Shown piece by piece: positions 1-14,400 of a stretch of 64,000 bases of DNA. The notes beneath the pieces are model-generated. The model was given only the letters and a program-made list of their open reading frames with translations. It made no database searches and was not told the DNA's origin. Every line of letters begins with the position of its first letter. Positions within the stretch are counted from its first letter, which is position 1. Source of the DNA: Setaria digitata (Eukaryota; Nematoda; Chromadorea; Rhabditida; Setariidae); NCBI GenBank assembly GCA_003640385.1, contig RCAB01000093.1:1-64000 (forward strand), written 5' to 3'. Position numbers and translations under genes: made by a program.

Positions 1-2422
1 CGTATGCACTTGTTGCAGCTGCTGCTAAGTCAAAATATCAACAACCTTGACACATCTACTAACCAAGTATGACTGGATCAAGAAAGAATAGTTTAATTTA
101 TTAAAATACGACTTGAAAACATCCATTCATTCAAATCATCTACAAAAATGTCGCCAGTATACGACACGGGTCCCCGGATAAGTAAACGTCTCCACTAGAA
201 CAATAATGAACCTATCACATACCTTGGAAAGTATTGAAGAGCGTTGACCGATATACCTGCTGCAAATATTGTTGCTGCATTTGCGTAAATGGCGATGTAG
301 TTCCCGGTAAACCGATTGCAAATGCAACCGCTTGCTGCGCAGTCGGCGAAAGCTGCTGCTGCTGTTGTTGATGAGGCATTACACGATTTGCTTGATTCGC
401 GACACTCGCCGATGCATTCGATCGACTACCTTGCAAATTTGTTGCAATTGCACTAGAAGAGGCAGCTCCAGTCCGTCCCATCAATGGTGTAGAAAGCGAT
501 GATGAATTGGAGCAATTTTGGCGCACTTCCGCCGCAACTTTCACTTGTTGCTGCTGCTGACTTATTGAAGTCTAGAAAATGTTATTAAAGAAAATAAGAT
601 ACAAGACCTAATAAGTTCGAAAGCAATGTCCCAAGATATATAGCATGACTGTTATGCAAAACAAAGGATATATGACCACTCCATTCCAACAAAAACAAGC
701 ATAACAAACTTCAGTTTAAAAAAAAAAAAAAGAGAAATAAAGAACAAATAACGAAAGGACAAAAGACAAAGACAAATGACAATGACAAAGCACTACCTGC
801 TGTTGATGCTGTGGTGGTTGTGCTATTCCGGTTGTTGGTTTCTTTGGCAGATTAGCATACAAATCATATGGGTTGCTACTGATCGATGGTTGGAGCGGTG
901 GTGCTGATAAACTCATTTGTTTGTTCAAATCTAGTTGTCGGGATGCAGCAGCAACGGTCTGTGCAGCTGCCACAGCAGCAACACTACATGCAGGTGTCAT
1001 CATCGGTGAACCGTAATTTACTGACTGCTGCTGCGGTTGCTGCAGATGTGATTGAGGTACCAGTTGCGCTTGTTGCTGTGTTGCAGCTTGCACGACCTGC
1101 TGACGCATGTCGGGAATCTGCGATACAGTGTGCACGGAACTGGCATTTACCGGACCAGTTACACTTTGCATATTATCTGTTTGTTGCTGAAGTAGCATAT
1201 GCTGCTGTTGCTGCTGCTGAAGTGACATCTGTGGTGAGGTAAAGCTACCTGTACCACCTTGCTGCGCAGTATTCCTACCTGGATAATATGATAAATTGCT
1301 GGTTGTAACACTCTTAGACTGAAGTGAATGTGGTTGTTGCTGCGACAAAGCAGCAGTTCCCTGTACTCGCTGTTCGATCGGTGGAAGATGCTGTGGCTGA
1401 AGATAAGGTGTTTCTGGGACTTTCATGATCTGCGGTTGTGACTGCTGATAAGAAGTTAGTCGGCTACTCTGCTGTTGTTGTTGCATTACAGTTTGACCTA
1501 TAAGCTGCTGCGGTCGCTGTTGTAGCAATATATGACTACCACCATGCACGACGTTTTGCTGTAGCTGCTGTTGTTGTTGAGACGGCTGGGACAAAACACC
1601 CTAAAACAAAGAATTTAAAAAAGTGAAACCAGTAAACAATATCTTAAAAAACAAGGCCACAGTTAGCATTGCTAAAATATTCTAAAACAGACCCATATGT
1701 AGCCATTACTGTATTTACCAACAATCTAAAACCTAAAAAACATTATAAGTGATCATCAACAAGAAGGAAGTTCTCAAGTCGAACCAATTTATCTTTTACT
1801 CTGCTCTCACAATCCCAGATGACAAGACTAATTCCTTCTAAAATCCCTTCAGAATTTAGAAATACTTAGGGGGCGCCTCTTTAACATACAGATATATTTC
1901 TAAAAATCATCAACCAAACGCTAAAGCAAAGTGAATGACAGTGACNGAAATCCCTTCAGAATTTAGAAATACTTAGGGGGCGCCTCTTTAACATACAAAT
2001 ATATTTCTAAAAATCATCAACCAAACGCTAAAGCAAAGTGAATGACAGTGACTGCAACTTGGCTATAATTGTGGATTGCCAAATCACTATGGATGTCTGT
2101 ACCTGTTGCAAAGGTATCTGCTGCGGTAACTGTGATTGCTGTTGCGGTTGTGGTTGTGGTTGTTGTATATAACTGCTGCCATACTGCTGTTGCTGCACAT
2201 GTGCTCCTTGCGATGGATTCTGATAATCATAATTCGGTTGTGATGTATCAGGACCACTTATGAAACCCGTAGATGATACAGCTTTTTGAGTGATGTTTCC
2301 TTGCGAAGATGCAGCCGCAGCTCGCAAAACTGCCTCCTCTTTTGCCTTCTTTGAGTTTATACGCATTAGTTGCTCAGCATCTACTTCCATATACCCACCG
2401 GCCACTACGTCATCAATTACCT
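1..2422 (-). CDS. din-1: din-1 glutamine-rich exons near the left edge
   Basis: Three exons at about 2101-2422, 796-1600 and 222-572. The first begins with the non-repetitive segment GGYMEVDAEQLMRINSKKAK, a candidate conserved helix, followed by Q-rich sequence. The others are strongly Q/S-rich with blocks such as QQVVQAATQQQAQLVPQSHL and SPTAQQAVAFAIGLPGTTSP. Runs of Gln use mixed CAA and CAG codons. A SPOC domain would be expected downstream, beyond base 1. Confidence 0.65.
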
Positions 2423-5400
2423 ACAAAAGTAGCGCGAAAAATTTACACAGTGCTGTCTGGATCGTTTTACGGATGCAAGCCTGATGTGGCGATGATGTTT
2501 TCTATGGAAGCTCCCTTAGCGAGTAAAAACTAAAAGATAGCTTAAAAAATCCAGAAACACTAAACTCATCTGACGATTTCCCTTTTATGCTCCCTCTCCC
2601 TCCAAGGATTTTCATTAGACGTAAAAATGCATCATTTCAGAAAGGACCAGAAGTTTACAGCTCTGAGCATCACCCATAATAATATCTAGATTAAGGTCAA
2701 GTCAATATACAGAGATTAATTTATATCACATAATAGTACATCTAGGTTGCATCCGTCCAGTAACAGCACTGTAATCTACTACTACTGCTACTACTACCAC
2801 TACCATACTATTGTCACAATTGTATTCAGCAGTAGGAAATGCGGTAAATGAAAAGAAGCACAAAGCGTTAAAGAAAAAATGATGCTGCGCAGTAGCCGGC
2901 GGCAAGATACAAAATGAATTAAAGAAAAGAAGTGCAGTACAATAGTGCAATTATAGCGCATGGAGTCTATATGCATGTGCACTTAAAGCAATGAAATACA
3001 TTAAAAAAGATACCTCATCAAGATGTGAATCACTTCGTTTATCATCTACGTCCGTTTTACCTTTACTTTCGTCACCATCTTCTAGTTCCATTTCCTGCAG
3101 GAAGCAAATATGATATTTCACGGAACATAGAGACATTATCTAAACATCTCATAAGTGCAACAAGGGCAAGAATTAAGGATTGTAAAGGCAGGATCAAGTT
3201 GGATCTCATGGATTATCTGCATATTATCGATATATTTAAATAAATGAACTAAACGAACAATTTAATAGATGATGTGAAAGCTTAATTGATTAAAGTGGTA
3301 AAAAAAAAAGCAGACTAAAATAGCAGTAAATAAATGCAAATATAATTGTCTCTACTATTCACTATCATGTTAAGAAAACAACTATGAACTTATTTTTTTC
3401 AGTGATGGATAAGCAAAGGAAGTCAGCTTATTTTGACTACTTATTTCTCGAGTAACAAAAATTTCGAGAGTGAAAATGTTTCCAAAAACAAGGAACAACA
3501 ATTTATAACCGACAAGAAACATTATTCTTCCTTTTCTTTACTGCTACATACAGCTTTTAGATATTACCTGTGACTCAGCATCAGGTACTGGTTTTATCGC
3601 AATGTTATCATCATTATTAGTATCTGCATTATCTCGTAAGCTATTCTCCTGCTGCTTACTGGAACTTAAGTTAATATTTGCCAATTTTGTTGTGTCGGTG
3701 AGAATATCATCTCGTCCCGAATTTGCATTACTGCCTTCACTTAAATAATCCATAGCGGCACTACCATCTTCACCGCTGTGCTGGCTGCGATTATCGTCTA
3801 AAACAATCGACTGCACAGCAAATTCCGTTTCCTGTAAAAGAAATACTCATGTATCGGCACTGATTTCTGTTTCATTTTTGAAAAATGTACGTAAATTACG
3901 TTGCCTTAATCAAATTAATCGGAGATCACCCCAACTTACTGCCTCGATTCTATGCTCCTAAATTCAATGATAAATCTATATTTTGGTGTGAAAAACAAAC
4001 TCTTTGATCACTTGTCAATGAAAATTACATACTTAAACTTTGCCCTCATTTATTCTGATGAATCTAAAAAAAACTCAATATAATCTTTAATATTGTAAGG
4101 TAACCGATATCGCCTTTGGCGTTGGGGTCTCAAAGTCTTCAATACACCCAACTGAAGCATAAATAATCTAGTCCGAACTAACGATTACTAAATGAGCTAG
4201 AAAACAGTAACTGATAAGCTGTCGTTTTCAAAGTGTTATCAAAAGCCTTCTGATACAGGCCAAACCCACAACCAGACCAAACTACTCCTTAATTTAGATT
4301 AGTGAAAATAACTATCCTCATAAAATGTGCTGTGAATAACCTTAACAGCTGTGCTGGACCCAGAAATTTCTACTTGCCTTAACGTGCTTTGTGTTAACCT
4401 AAACTGTACTATGTCAACAGTGAAGTGCAAATGCTTGCTCAGTGCATAAATTTACGCGAGACAAATTTTTGCAGTAATTTCTTTGCATGCACAGACCTGC
4501 ACATCGTGAACATCATCTTGCATTCGTACGGTGGCAGCACATTCAGAACCATCTGCATGCTCCTCTTCTGCTTCCATTATCTTTTCTTTTCGGACATGCC
4601 CAGCTTCGTATACGGATTCTTGACAATGCTGCTGCCCAGCACCACTAATATCACTATCAACATCTTGATCCGGATAGGAATCAATCCGTCCTTCATCAAT
4701 CAACTCAAAGCTTCCATTGGATTCAGCGTCGTTCACATTATCCAAAATACTTGCCCGTGATCCGTCTGCACTTTGAGATTGCTGCTGTTGCTTCACTGGT
4801 GCATCACTTTGGCCGTGAATTACACCATCAGTAGAACATTCGGCATCTGAGTTCGGTACAAATATAACCCGATCACTGCTTGCTAACTGAATTACATCAC
4901 TCGGAGACGGTTTTTCCTCACTTTCGGTTTTCTCAACAAATTCTTGCTCTGTCCCACAACCACCTCCGGCCTTTAATACTTCAGTACTTCCCGAATTTTT
5001 GGTCTTATCTGATCCCGAAATTTGCTGCTTTTGGTCGTCAGGGCCATCTTCCAGCTGGGTCTCTAGATTCGCCGATGAAGTCGTTGATAACAAACTTGTC
5101 TGACCACTTTCACTGCTATTCGTTGAAGATACCGAATTTCTGCGACCAATAACGACATCCCGATCGACATTTTTTCCTTCTCTTCCTCCTCCTCCTACTT
5201 CATCATCTTCGGATGTGCATGGCTCTTGTGGTTGATTTTCATCGGAATGCTCGTGTTCTAGCTATAACATAAATGCAATATTGTTTTCCAAGTAATGGCA
5301 ACATAATATTTGATACAAAAATTATCGTACAAAGCAAATTACGATGCATATGCATTCTGAATCAATGGAAAATTAGTCTTGCGCTTTCGGAAAATGAAAT

Positions 5401-8400
5401 CTATTTCTAATATTCAACAAAAAAAAAAAAAAAGGAAAAGGAAAAAAAAATCACTTAGCAATAGTTTCCTTAATTGTAGCAACACTAACAGAAATGTTAA
5501 ATGCCATGTTCACTGAGTACGAAAATTTTCAGTATTTGAGAAGAATGCACACCACAGTGTAAGTAGTAGTCTTATCTACTGCATGCATACGAGTTGAGAA
5601 TAACAAAAATTCACGGAAAAATGAATTAAGAGTATCAAAAATGTATGGAAACCTTAACTTTTGCTAAACTATTCAAAACACGAGCATAAATTACATTGTG
5701 CAAGTTAACCTGTAATGTATGCTAGCTTCATGCATGCAAGCATGCAAGAGGCTTAATAAGAAATGCTATATATATTTAGAAGGGTGTGTAAGACTAAAAC
5801 GTAGAAAGCCTTTGTCAAACTATGCTCCGCTGTTATGTCGAACAAAATGCAGTGTTTAAGCACAGAATGTACATAAAGATTGTTGCTTGCTTTCAAATCT
5901 CACACGTAAAGCACCCAGTTAAAAGCGACACTCTTCTACCACTTTGATTCTCTTATAATTTTTTCCTAAATTCGGCATTTTCTGAGGGTCGATAACTTCA
6001 ATCAAAATGAATGTAACTCAATTTATAAATGACGACATCGTGGTGTATAGTCAGAAAGCAGGGTAATGAGTACAAATGCAAGGTCAAAATATTAATATAG
6101 AGTCAGAGATACCACCATGATTCTGATCGAATTAAGTTGAAAGTTATATGAAATATACTATTTAGAAAAATTTTCCTAAACCCCGATAGCGCAGCAAAAA
6201 AGGGTAGGCGATTTTGGAGAACTCATATGAGATTTTATAGCCTAGAAAGATTATTTAAGAGAACTACGGTTTAACACTGGACGTAATAATACAATAATAC
6301 ACTAGTGCGACAGGAAGAAACAAAAGATGTCCAAAAATTTTTTTTCGTTAAGATAACGGTTTGCACTGGAAATATCTCTTGTTTCTTTCTACTACAATTC
6401 TACCACGATTAACTACAAATATACGAAAAGCAGAACTGGGTATACATTTGAACCGGTAATTACCCTCCTAACAACGTGGTCCGAATCAAGAAGTGCTAGC
6501 CAAAGCAAAATCTTATTGCCACTAACAATAGTACAAATAAAAGTTTTTTTAGGTGAATATATATAATATATACCCAAAAAATTTTATCCTTTGAAGCATT
6601 AAAAAAAAGAATTTTAAAGCGAAGCACCAGAAGTTAAACTCAGAAGAACTAAAACAAAGATAAAAAAAAATCACGTGCGAACAAACAACTAACGGGATGT
6701 CTGGATCTACTGTCTGTTACTGCGCCTGCTGCTAAGGAAACATCGCTTCTCAGCTCTTGCTCCACCGAATCATAATTTTTGGGCTGTTCTGATTCATCAT
6801 GTAATGTATTCCCCGGTGAATTACATTCATTCGAGATAGTATGCAAAGCAGTATTTGTTTCACAATCTTCCAGAACACTATCCACTTCCTGAAACTTGGA
6901 AAGTTTTGTCGCATAAAGGACAAAAACAATTGCTAGCTTAAGATCCTTTCGCTATCCACTCTTAACCAAAAATTTATTAGAATAAAGGGAAAGTTTCAAC
7001 ATTACAAAAAATTCTACAGAATCACCAGGAGAAAAATCGCAAAGTACTACATACATGAAGATCCATTTCTGCCGTTAGAGGTTTAGAGAGCAAAAGATCA
7101 GGGCCTGTATCCGTAGACCCAGACAGCGAATCATTTTTGGCTTCCGATTTGAATGAAATATCTCTAATACTGTCTGAACCAACCTTCTGAAGAGGCTGAA
7201 AATTTAATTCAAGAAAAAATTCCAAGATATGGAAAATTTTAGTCAAATTAATAAAGCGGCTTCGCTCAAAGGATTCAAAAACATTCATCAAACACAATTC
7301 CCTTCATTCGCAATTTTTCACAATATTACCTTTTCCGTGTCTTGGAACACCCTATCTCTCCCATTTTCTTCAACCTCAGATAAAGAGCAATGCCTTCCAA
7401 AAAACTTACTTTATTCGTTGACTCCTGCTTCAGTAATACCACACTTCGTGTTTTCAAATCCTCACAGGAGTCAGAATCAGTCTGGGACAAACGCATCTTT
7501 GGTGACTTGGGATTCTTGCGGCGCCTCTTCACTTCTTCAGAATCTAAATTCCACAGAATAAAACGCCATTACAATCAAGAAAGTTAGGAATGAAAAAGCT
7601 TATATGTCACACCGATAACACGCACTTTCAACTTTAAAATGTCTTTTTCGAGCACATTTAGTGCTATGATCTTCGAAGTTATGGTTATCTGTTTCTGGAC
7701 TTCGCTCGTTTGAAATGGCAATATCAGCTAATATAGCACTATCGCTAGTACCACTTCCAGTTCTACCCATTTCCTGCTGCTTTCCACTTTTTAAATCTTC
7801 GTCTTTTTGTTTTGCTTCGACTACTTCTCGTTTCTGTTCCTCATGTCGCTCCTAAAAATACATTAAATTTGTTCTCTCCAGAGTTACATATCATTAATTC
7901 GATTACATATGCGTCAATATTAGCTCCGTTTGCTTTTAATACAGTGATTATATACCATAAGTTAAGTATAAAATACAATAACTTCAGTTAACTTGGAAAA
8001 ATTTCTTCGTTCCTTCATTTTAACTAAAATCCTAAAATACATCGATGAAAATCGGTGGCGTAGTGGAGTGATAAGAGAAACAGTTCTGCAAGATGCAGAA
8101 TTTTTCATCAACTCTGTAGTATTCACTCATAACCACAAAAAAAAAAATCGAAACACACCTTTTGTTCCCTTCTTAACTTTTTTGCCAGTTTCTTCTCAAA
8201 CTGTCTATCAACCCCCGGCTTTCGGCTTTTTTTTTTCTGGTCGGACGTAGCCGAAGTTTTAGCTTTACCAAGTTTCTTTTCATCCTCTCTGAACATGGAG
8301 ATTTCAATCAGAGATTTCTCCTGAAAAAGTTCCTAGTCAAAGGAGCAAACCTTTGATAAATATCACTCTTGTTGTCAATCTTTTTTCCGGTCTCAAGAAT

Positions 8401-11400
8401 TTGCTTGAATTTCTTACACTACTTTTAATTCCATTCTTAAAACAAAACAGAAATGATAAATTACACCACCTATACATCTCAGGAATCCATTACAACCTTC
8501 AAAAAAAGGCTGTTAAGGGAGCTCTCAACAGCACTAATATGCTCTCTATATATTATATCGTTGCTAGAGAAAGAAAAAATACCGCTTTTTGCTTCTTTAC
8601 TGGAACTTTCACACTAGTAACTTCAATCTCTTCATCACCTTTGCTAAATCGTTTGTTACCAATTTTCTTTTCAGTCTCGAAAGTTTGTTTAAAACTCTCT
8701 GCTTTCTGTGGATTGGTCTGAAAGAAGACGAGCCATATATACGTATATAATATATATATCTTATTGTTATGGCTTTATATCATTCCTCCGTTACAGTTAC
8801 CAGGGAGCTCTTTTTCCCCTTGTTCTGTAGAAAAAAAAAAAAAAAAAAAAAACAACTCAAAAGATGCCTGCTTTAAATCTCCCCTGTTTCCAACAACTGA
8901 AACTACATAAAGAAATATATAAGTGTCCCATGATGCCAGCATATCTCCAACTAGCGAATCTCAATAACATTAACAAAATGACATGTCACTACACTTATAC
9001 CGGTATGCTACATAAAAATGTTTGAAAATTTACATTAAAAAAAACCAACAAAATTCCTGACCAAATTAAATCAGAACTTAACAGAGAGTTAAAATACCTC
9101 CTTTTCTTCTACGCCAGATTCATCAGCTTCCTCCAATTTCTCCTTCTTTCGCTCTTTCTTTAAATTAGAACTTCTACTATTCTCTGCTTTCTCCTTCTCG
9201 TTTCTTGATCTCTGATTCTCGTGCATTTTCCTCGGAACTTTCTTACCGCTCTCTTCCTTTTCATCCTTTTCCTTGTATAACGATGGAACAATAGAACCTC
9301 GAGAATACTTTGTAGACTCGTCATCCGTGGAATACGTCCCAAATACGTCGTCTAGTGACAAAGATGTTTTTTTCTGCAAAATTCCTTGTCTGAACATATA
9401 AAATTTCATTCAACATTTCTCTTAAGATATTATAAGTACCGTTCCCAGATTGCAATGAGTTACTGAAACAGATGCTTTCAGGAAAAAAAAACTTGCATAC
9501 TACGATGCATCCTTCTCAAGCTCCCGTCTATTCAAAATATCCAAACACAGGACGAAATGATAAAGGACTACAACTAAATCCGTACTTGTTTTTTAGATAA
9601 CTTCGATGCAGTCTTTCGACTACGCTTTCTTTTTGAGCGTTCCTCATCCGAATCAAAACTTTCTGAGTCTTTTTCAACCTAGAAGCAAGAAAATATAAAG
9701 AGAAAAAATTTTAACATAAAGCTGATTACAAATGCTTTTCACAGGCAGCAATAAATGTTCCACTAAAAAAAAGAGCTAGTTCCACACTTGAGAAAACATT
9801 ATTCCTTGATCTCGAGAATTTATATAGCGTCAGAAAATGAATAATGGCAGTTTTACCTCGTCGTCATCATCATCACGATCATTATATTCCGTTTCTTCTT
9901 CAGTAAGTTTTTTTCGTAGAACCGTTCGTGTTTTTTTCTGTGACTTACTCTTCGGTTCACTTTTCTTTTTCTTCCTATTACGAGCTCTGGGAAGGTCTAA
10001 CAAAGGACCCGACGAACTCTCCGATTCGTCATCGTTCGACGAATCTTTCTCCTCCTCCGATGAAGAACTCTCCAACTGTATTCTCTTTGGCCGATTCTGA
10101 GAAACATTTCTAATTAATCGTAACAACACAAAACATTGAGGCACAAATTTCATGAATAGTTTTAAGTTCAGTTATAAATTAAGTCTAATTTCGTAACATA
10201 CTTGTTCGTTATTTCGCCGACTCTGTGTTCGCTCATGCAGCAATTCCAGTGCTCGATTTTTCTTAGCTGCATCGTCCGGTTTTGAGGAGGATCGTTGTTT
10301 AACTCGATCATACATCGACAGACCTAACGACCCAGAAGCCTCTTCTTCCATGAACAGTCGTTTCAGTTCTCGGTCAAATGACTAACAAATAATTATTGTG
10401 ATAAAAATTATTGTGATATTCTGTTACGGACTACCGAGACTATCTCTGGTCAAAAATTACAAGTAATTGATCGCTATGCAAGCAAGATATGAGCTTACTG
10501 CAACTGTCTCTAATCCCACATTTAGTCTAAAGAGAGTAAACATCTAGGATCAGAAATTTGCTGTTAATACTTACATGGAGCTCTGCTTCCGATGACGATG
10601 TTTCCTCACTCATGCTTGTACTCGAATCCTTTTTTCGCTTCCTTTTCTTTTTCGTCAATTCTTTCTTTTTCCTTTCCTGCTCCTTCTCTTTTTCCTTTGG
10701 CTTAAGTCTTTCACTTTCCTGCTAAATTTCATTTCAAAATCTATAAAACAATTCGAAAACGAATATTTGACAACAGTTAGTTAGGACGTACTGTGATCAT
10801 AAAAGTGCTTTCTTAAGTTGAAAGCCGCAATTTAATAGTTAAAATATCAGTTCATTACTTAAATTTTAAAGCCACACCTTCTTCTTTGCACGATCTCTCC
10901 GCAACTGCTGCTCCTTTTCTTTTTGTTTAATACTAGTGCCATCTTTTATAGGCTTGCTTTTATTCAGATTTCTTTCCAATGACCGCTGGGTCTTTTTCTT
11001 CTCGACTGTAAGCTCTCCACCTTCCTCATGGTCCCTGTCTTTCTTCTAGAACCAATAAATAGACTTTACTTAGAAATTTCGAAATTCACTTACTTAAGAA
11101 CTGTAAAAAAGTTAAACAATTCAAGAACTGCTGAATGCTGAATCTAATTTCATATAGAAAGTCGAAAGCAACAAACCAATTCTCTTCGTTCCTTTTTTTC
11201 TTTTTGTTGCTTTTGCGGAATCACTTTCACTTTCATTTCTTGCAACTGAACTCTTCCATCAGTATGCTTTTTGTCTTTCTCCTTCTCAGTCAAGCTCTGA
11301 TCCGACTTTTCTGATATCTACGAACAGCATTTTTTTCTTATCAAGCCAATACAAACTCTCCAGATCCAGAAATCCAATAACTTACTGCTTAGTACAGCAA

Positions 11401-14400
11401 GCTATCACAACGTCATATTTCAGTTTATTAAAAAGTAACATGAATAATGACATTAGGATTCTCTCCGTTAGCCTATCCAGTCCGCCGCTTCCAACTATTC
11501 TCTTAGAAAAGCCTCTAATCACTGAAGGTAGTAAAAATTCACCCGACCAATATAATACCAAATTTCCGCAAAACACATGTCCCGTCAATCAAACTTTCAA
11601 ACAAACAACAACTGCATCATTACATGCATGCCTAAACAAAAAAACAAAGGAAAAATACTTTTTTCTCATTTTCTTTAAACTGTTTTTCCTTCGTGCCTTC
11701 AGTCACTCTTTTCTTATTTTCATCATTTGCTTTATGATGTTTCACTTCATCGTCTTTTTCCTTCCCGACTTTCTTCAGTTGCTTTTTGCGAACCTCTGAT
11801 GAATCTTGCGCCTGCAATAAACAGCAATAAATAAATCATTAATATTACAGAACTCTAACTTACATGAAAGACCTTCGCTTTCCATTTCTTAAAGGTAAAA
11901 CAAACGAGAAGGTCGGTTAAGATCAAGCGAGAATTAATGAACTAATAATTAGAAATCATATTACGAGAGACACTTATTCTGCTATAAGGCGATTACACAA
12001 GCTTCAATTTCAGGTCATTTATCAACGAATTAGGAAAAAAAAGCCATGGTATCAAAGTAGTGATAAAGAATCTTGCCTGTTGGCGAAATAATTCACTCAA
12101 TGAAGGCTGTTTGACTGCAGATTCCTTCGATATCTTTTTCTCAAGAACATGTGGTCTTGAACTCGTTTTCAAATGCTCCTTCTCCTTTACCTGTACATAA
12201 AAGTTGGTATTCGAATAAATAAATTTTAACAAATCAAAGCTTACATTTTATCTGAAGACGAAATATCTACAAAAACTTGAGAAATGGGCTTAGAATTGTC
12301 AAATTCAAACCTTGTCAACTCCCTGAGTCCGTGATTTTATTTTATCCCCATCTATTACAGCAGGGAATGGACTAGATGTTGATGGCTTTGGTGGGTTAGA
12401 TGTAGAAGGGAGTGAGATCTTTGAAGTAGCGGTAGAATGCGCTGTAGGAGGCGGAGGAGTGGATGGTTTTACTGCAGTTCTCCAAGCAGACGACTGCGGA
12501 GCGCCCTGAGTAACGATGCTGCGCACCAGCGATGCGTTGGAGCTCAGTAGTGTTGGATCGAATGAGTGGGAGGCACTACCACATATCTGAAATTAAAGTA
12601 CCACATTTTATTTAGTAGTGAACAAGGACATTTATTTGCGCACAAACCAATCAAGTCCCATACCACCAGCATTCAATAAAACGTGCTACGCTTCCAATCG
12701 AAATCAGCATCACTTATGACTAAACTATCATGGAATCATCTGAACTACATTTTTTCAGTCACATCTCTCTGCAAGAGGATATCAGTTTAAAATTCTGTAT
12801 AGACAGAAACCTCGAAGAGGGCAAATAAAAGTCGAAAAAGAACCTCAACGCTAGCAATGGCAATTGTTATTGCGGCGTTGTAGCATCGGAAAGCATGAAT
12901 AAACTGTGTCATTGAAATTGATGTACCTCTAATATATATATATTTTTTTTTAAATAACTGACTAGTAAATTGCAACTCAAAAATTTTGGTATAAATTACA
13001 GGGAATGAATACAAACAATGACGAACCAATGGAGGTGGTGGAGGTGGAGCTGAGATCAGAGAACTGCCAACTGTTGCAGGCTTGAATGTTGTCACAGATA
13101 GTGATGGAGGTACCGGAGGTTGCGGAAGTGGTGGAGGTGGAATACTGAAGTCTGGAGGATAAGCTATACGAGATGCAGCTGCTGATGAAGGTGTCTGATT
13201 ATTGCTGTGTGTAATGTTCGGTGGTAAAGGAGGCTTTCTAAGCTGAGCACTAGAAAATTGTGGTGACGGAAGATTAGGTGAACTGGTACATGTGGTATAG
13301 AAAACTGCTGTGTAGGAACCAGAAGCAGTAGGTGTTAAAGGAGCCGGTGGCATTGGGATGGAGACCGAAAGTGGAGTACGATTCAGCTTCTGACTTTCCA
13401 CATCCTTCGAATCGAAAAGTGATGGTGTGCCAGTGCCACTGCTTCGTGCTCTCATGAATGAATCCGAAAATGTATTAGTTGTGGAATGAGAACAAGTTGT
13501 TGTTATTGCCTGCGAGGCTGTTACATTAGGACCGGATGATCCACTTCGAGCTTTCAGTCGTTCCAGTTCTTCTTCGAACTTATAACTACGTTGTGATGAA
13601 CCTTTGCGATCGTAATCCAAATGAGTATTTTGTTTTGTTTTCTATAAGACTTTGGCTATAGGTGTCAAAAAAAAAAAAACTGAGAAACCTCAGTTTGCTG
13701 TCCTTCATACTCTTACTTTTTAAAAATATTTAACACCAGCTATATAACCAAAACAATGTACTCCTAATTATTAATCGCATTAAAGTAAAAGAATTGTGGA
13801 CAATTTCCCGATGAACATTGTAACTGAAAACCAAACAGGCAAAACTTTTCAAGAACTTTGAGCTTCCCTCCTTTCAGCTAATCACAAAGATGGAAATTCG
13901 AGAAAATGAAAGAGAAAAATAATTGCATTAAACATGCTAAAACTCCATACGAAAGATTCTACTTTGCTTTACCACTGCTCGACTGCTCTACTCACTGACA
14001 AAACTATACCATAATTTTGATAGGAGATAGTGACCTGAAATTTTTGTTCTATATTTTGAAAAGTAGCTCCTAATGCATCAAGTCGTTCACGATAAGCACT
14101 TGAATTATTGGCTGGTGACGTATCTCCGAAAATATCTATGGTTGACACCAGTGAAAGTTGTGCAGTTGAATTTGACGGATCTGGAGAAAGCATGGCTTCA
14201 CTGTTGCTTGATTCTGATCGTGATATAGATGAATGAGTCCGACCTCTAGTCGTCTTATGAGGAGGTGAATTCTCCGCAACACTCCACTTCAAATTAGATC
14301 CTACAACAGTGCATAATGAACACATTGTTAGACTGGAATATAAAGGCTGAAAATTAAGCTCTGATTCGACTCGAGATTCAATATCAACATTGTTCTGTTC

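Noticed and set aside
886..1242. 118-codon plus-strand open frame opposite the Q-rich exon
   Set aside because: It is the antisense shadow of CAG/CAA repeats; the minus strand carries the family-consistent reading.
8053..8100. tRNA-like start (GGTGGCGTAGTGGAGTGATAAG)
   Set aside because: No complementary acceptor stem, anticodon arm or T-loop follows.
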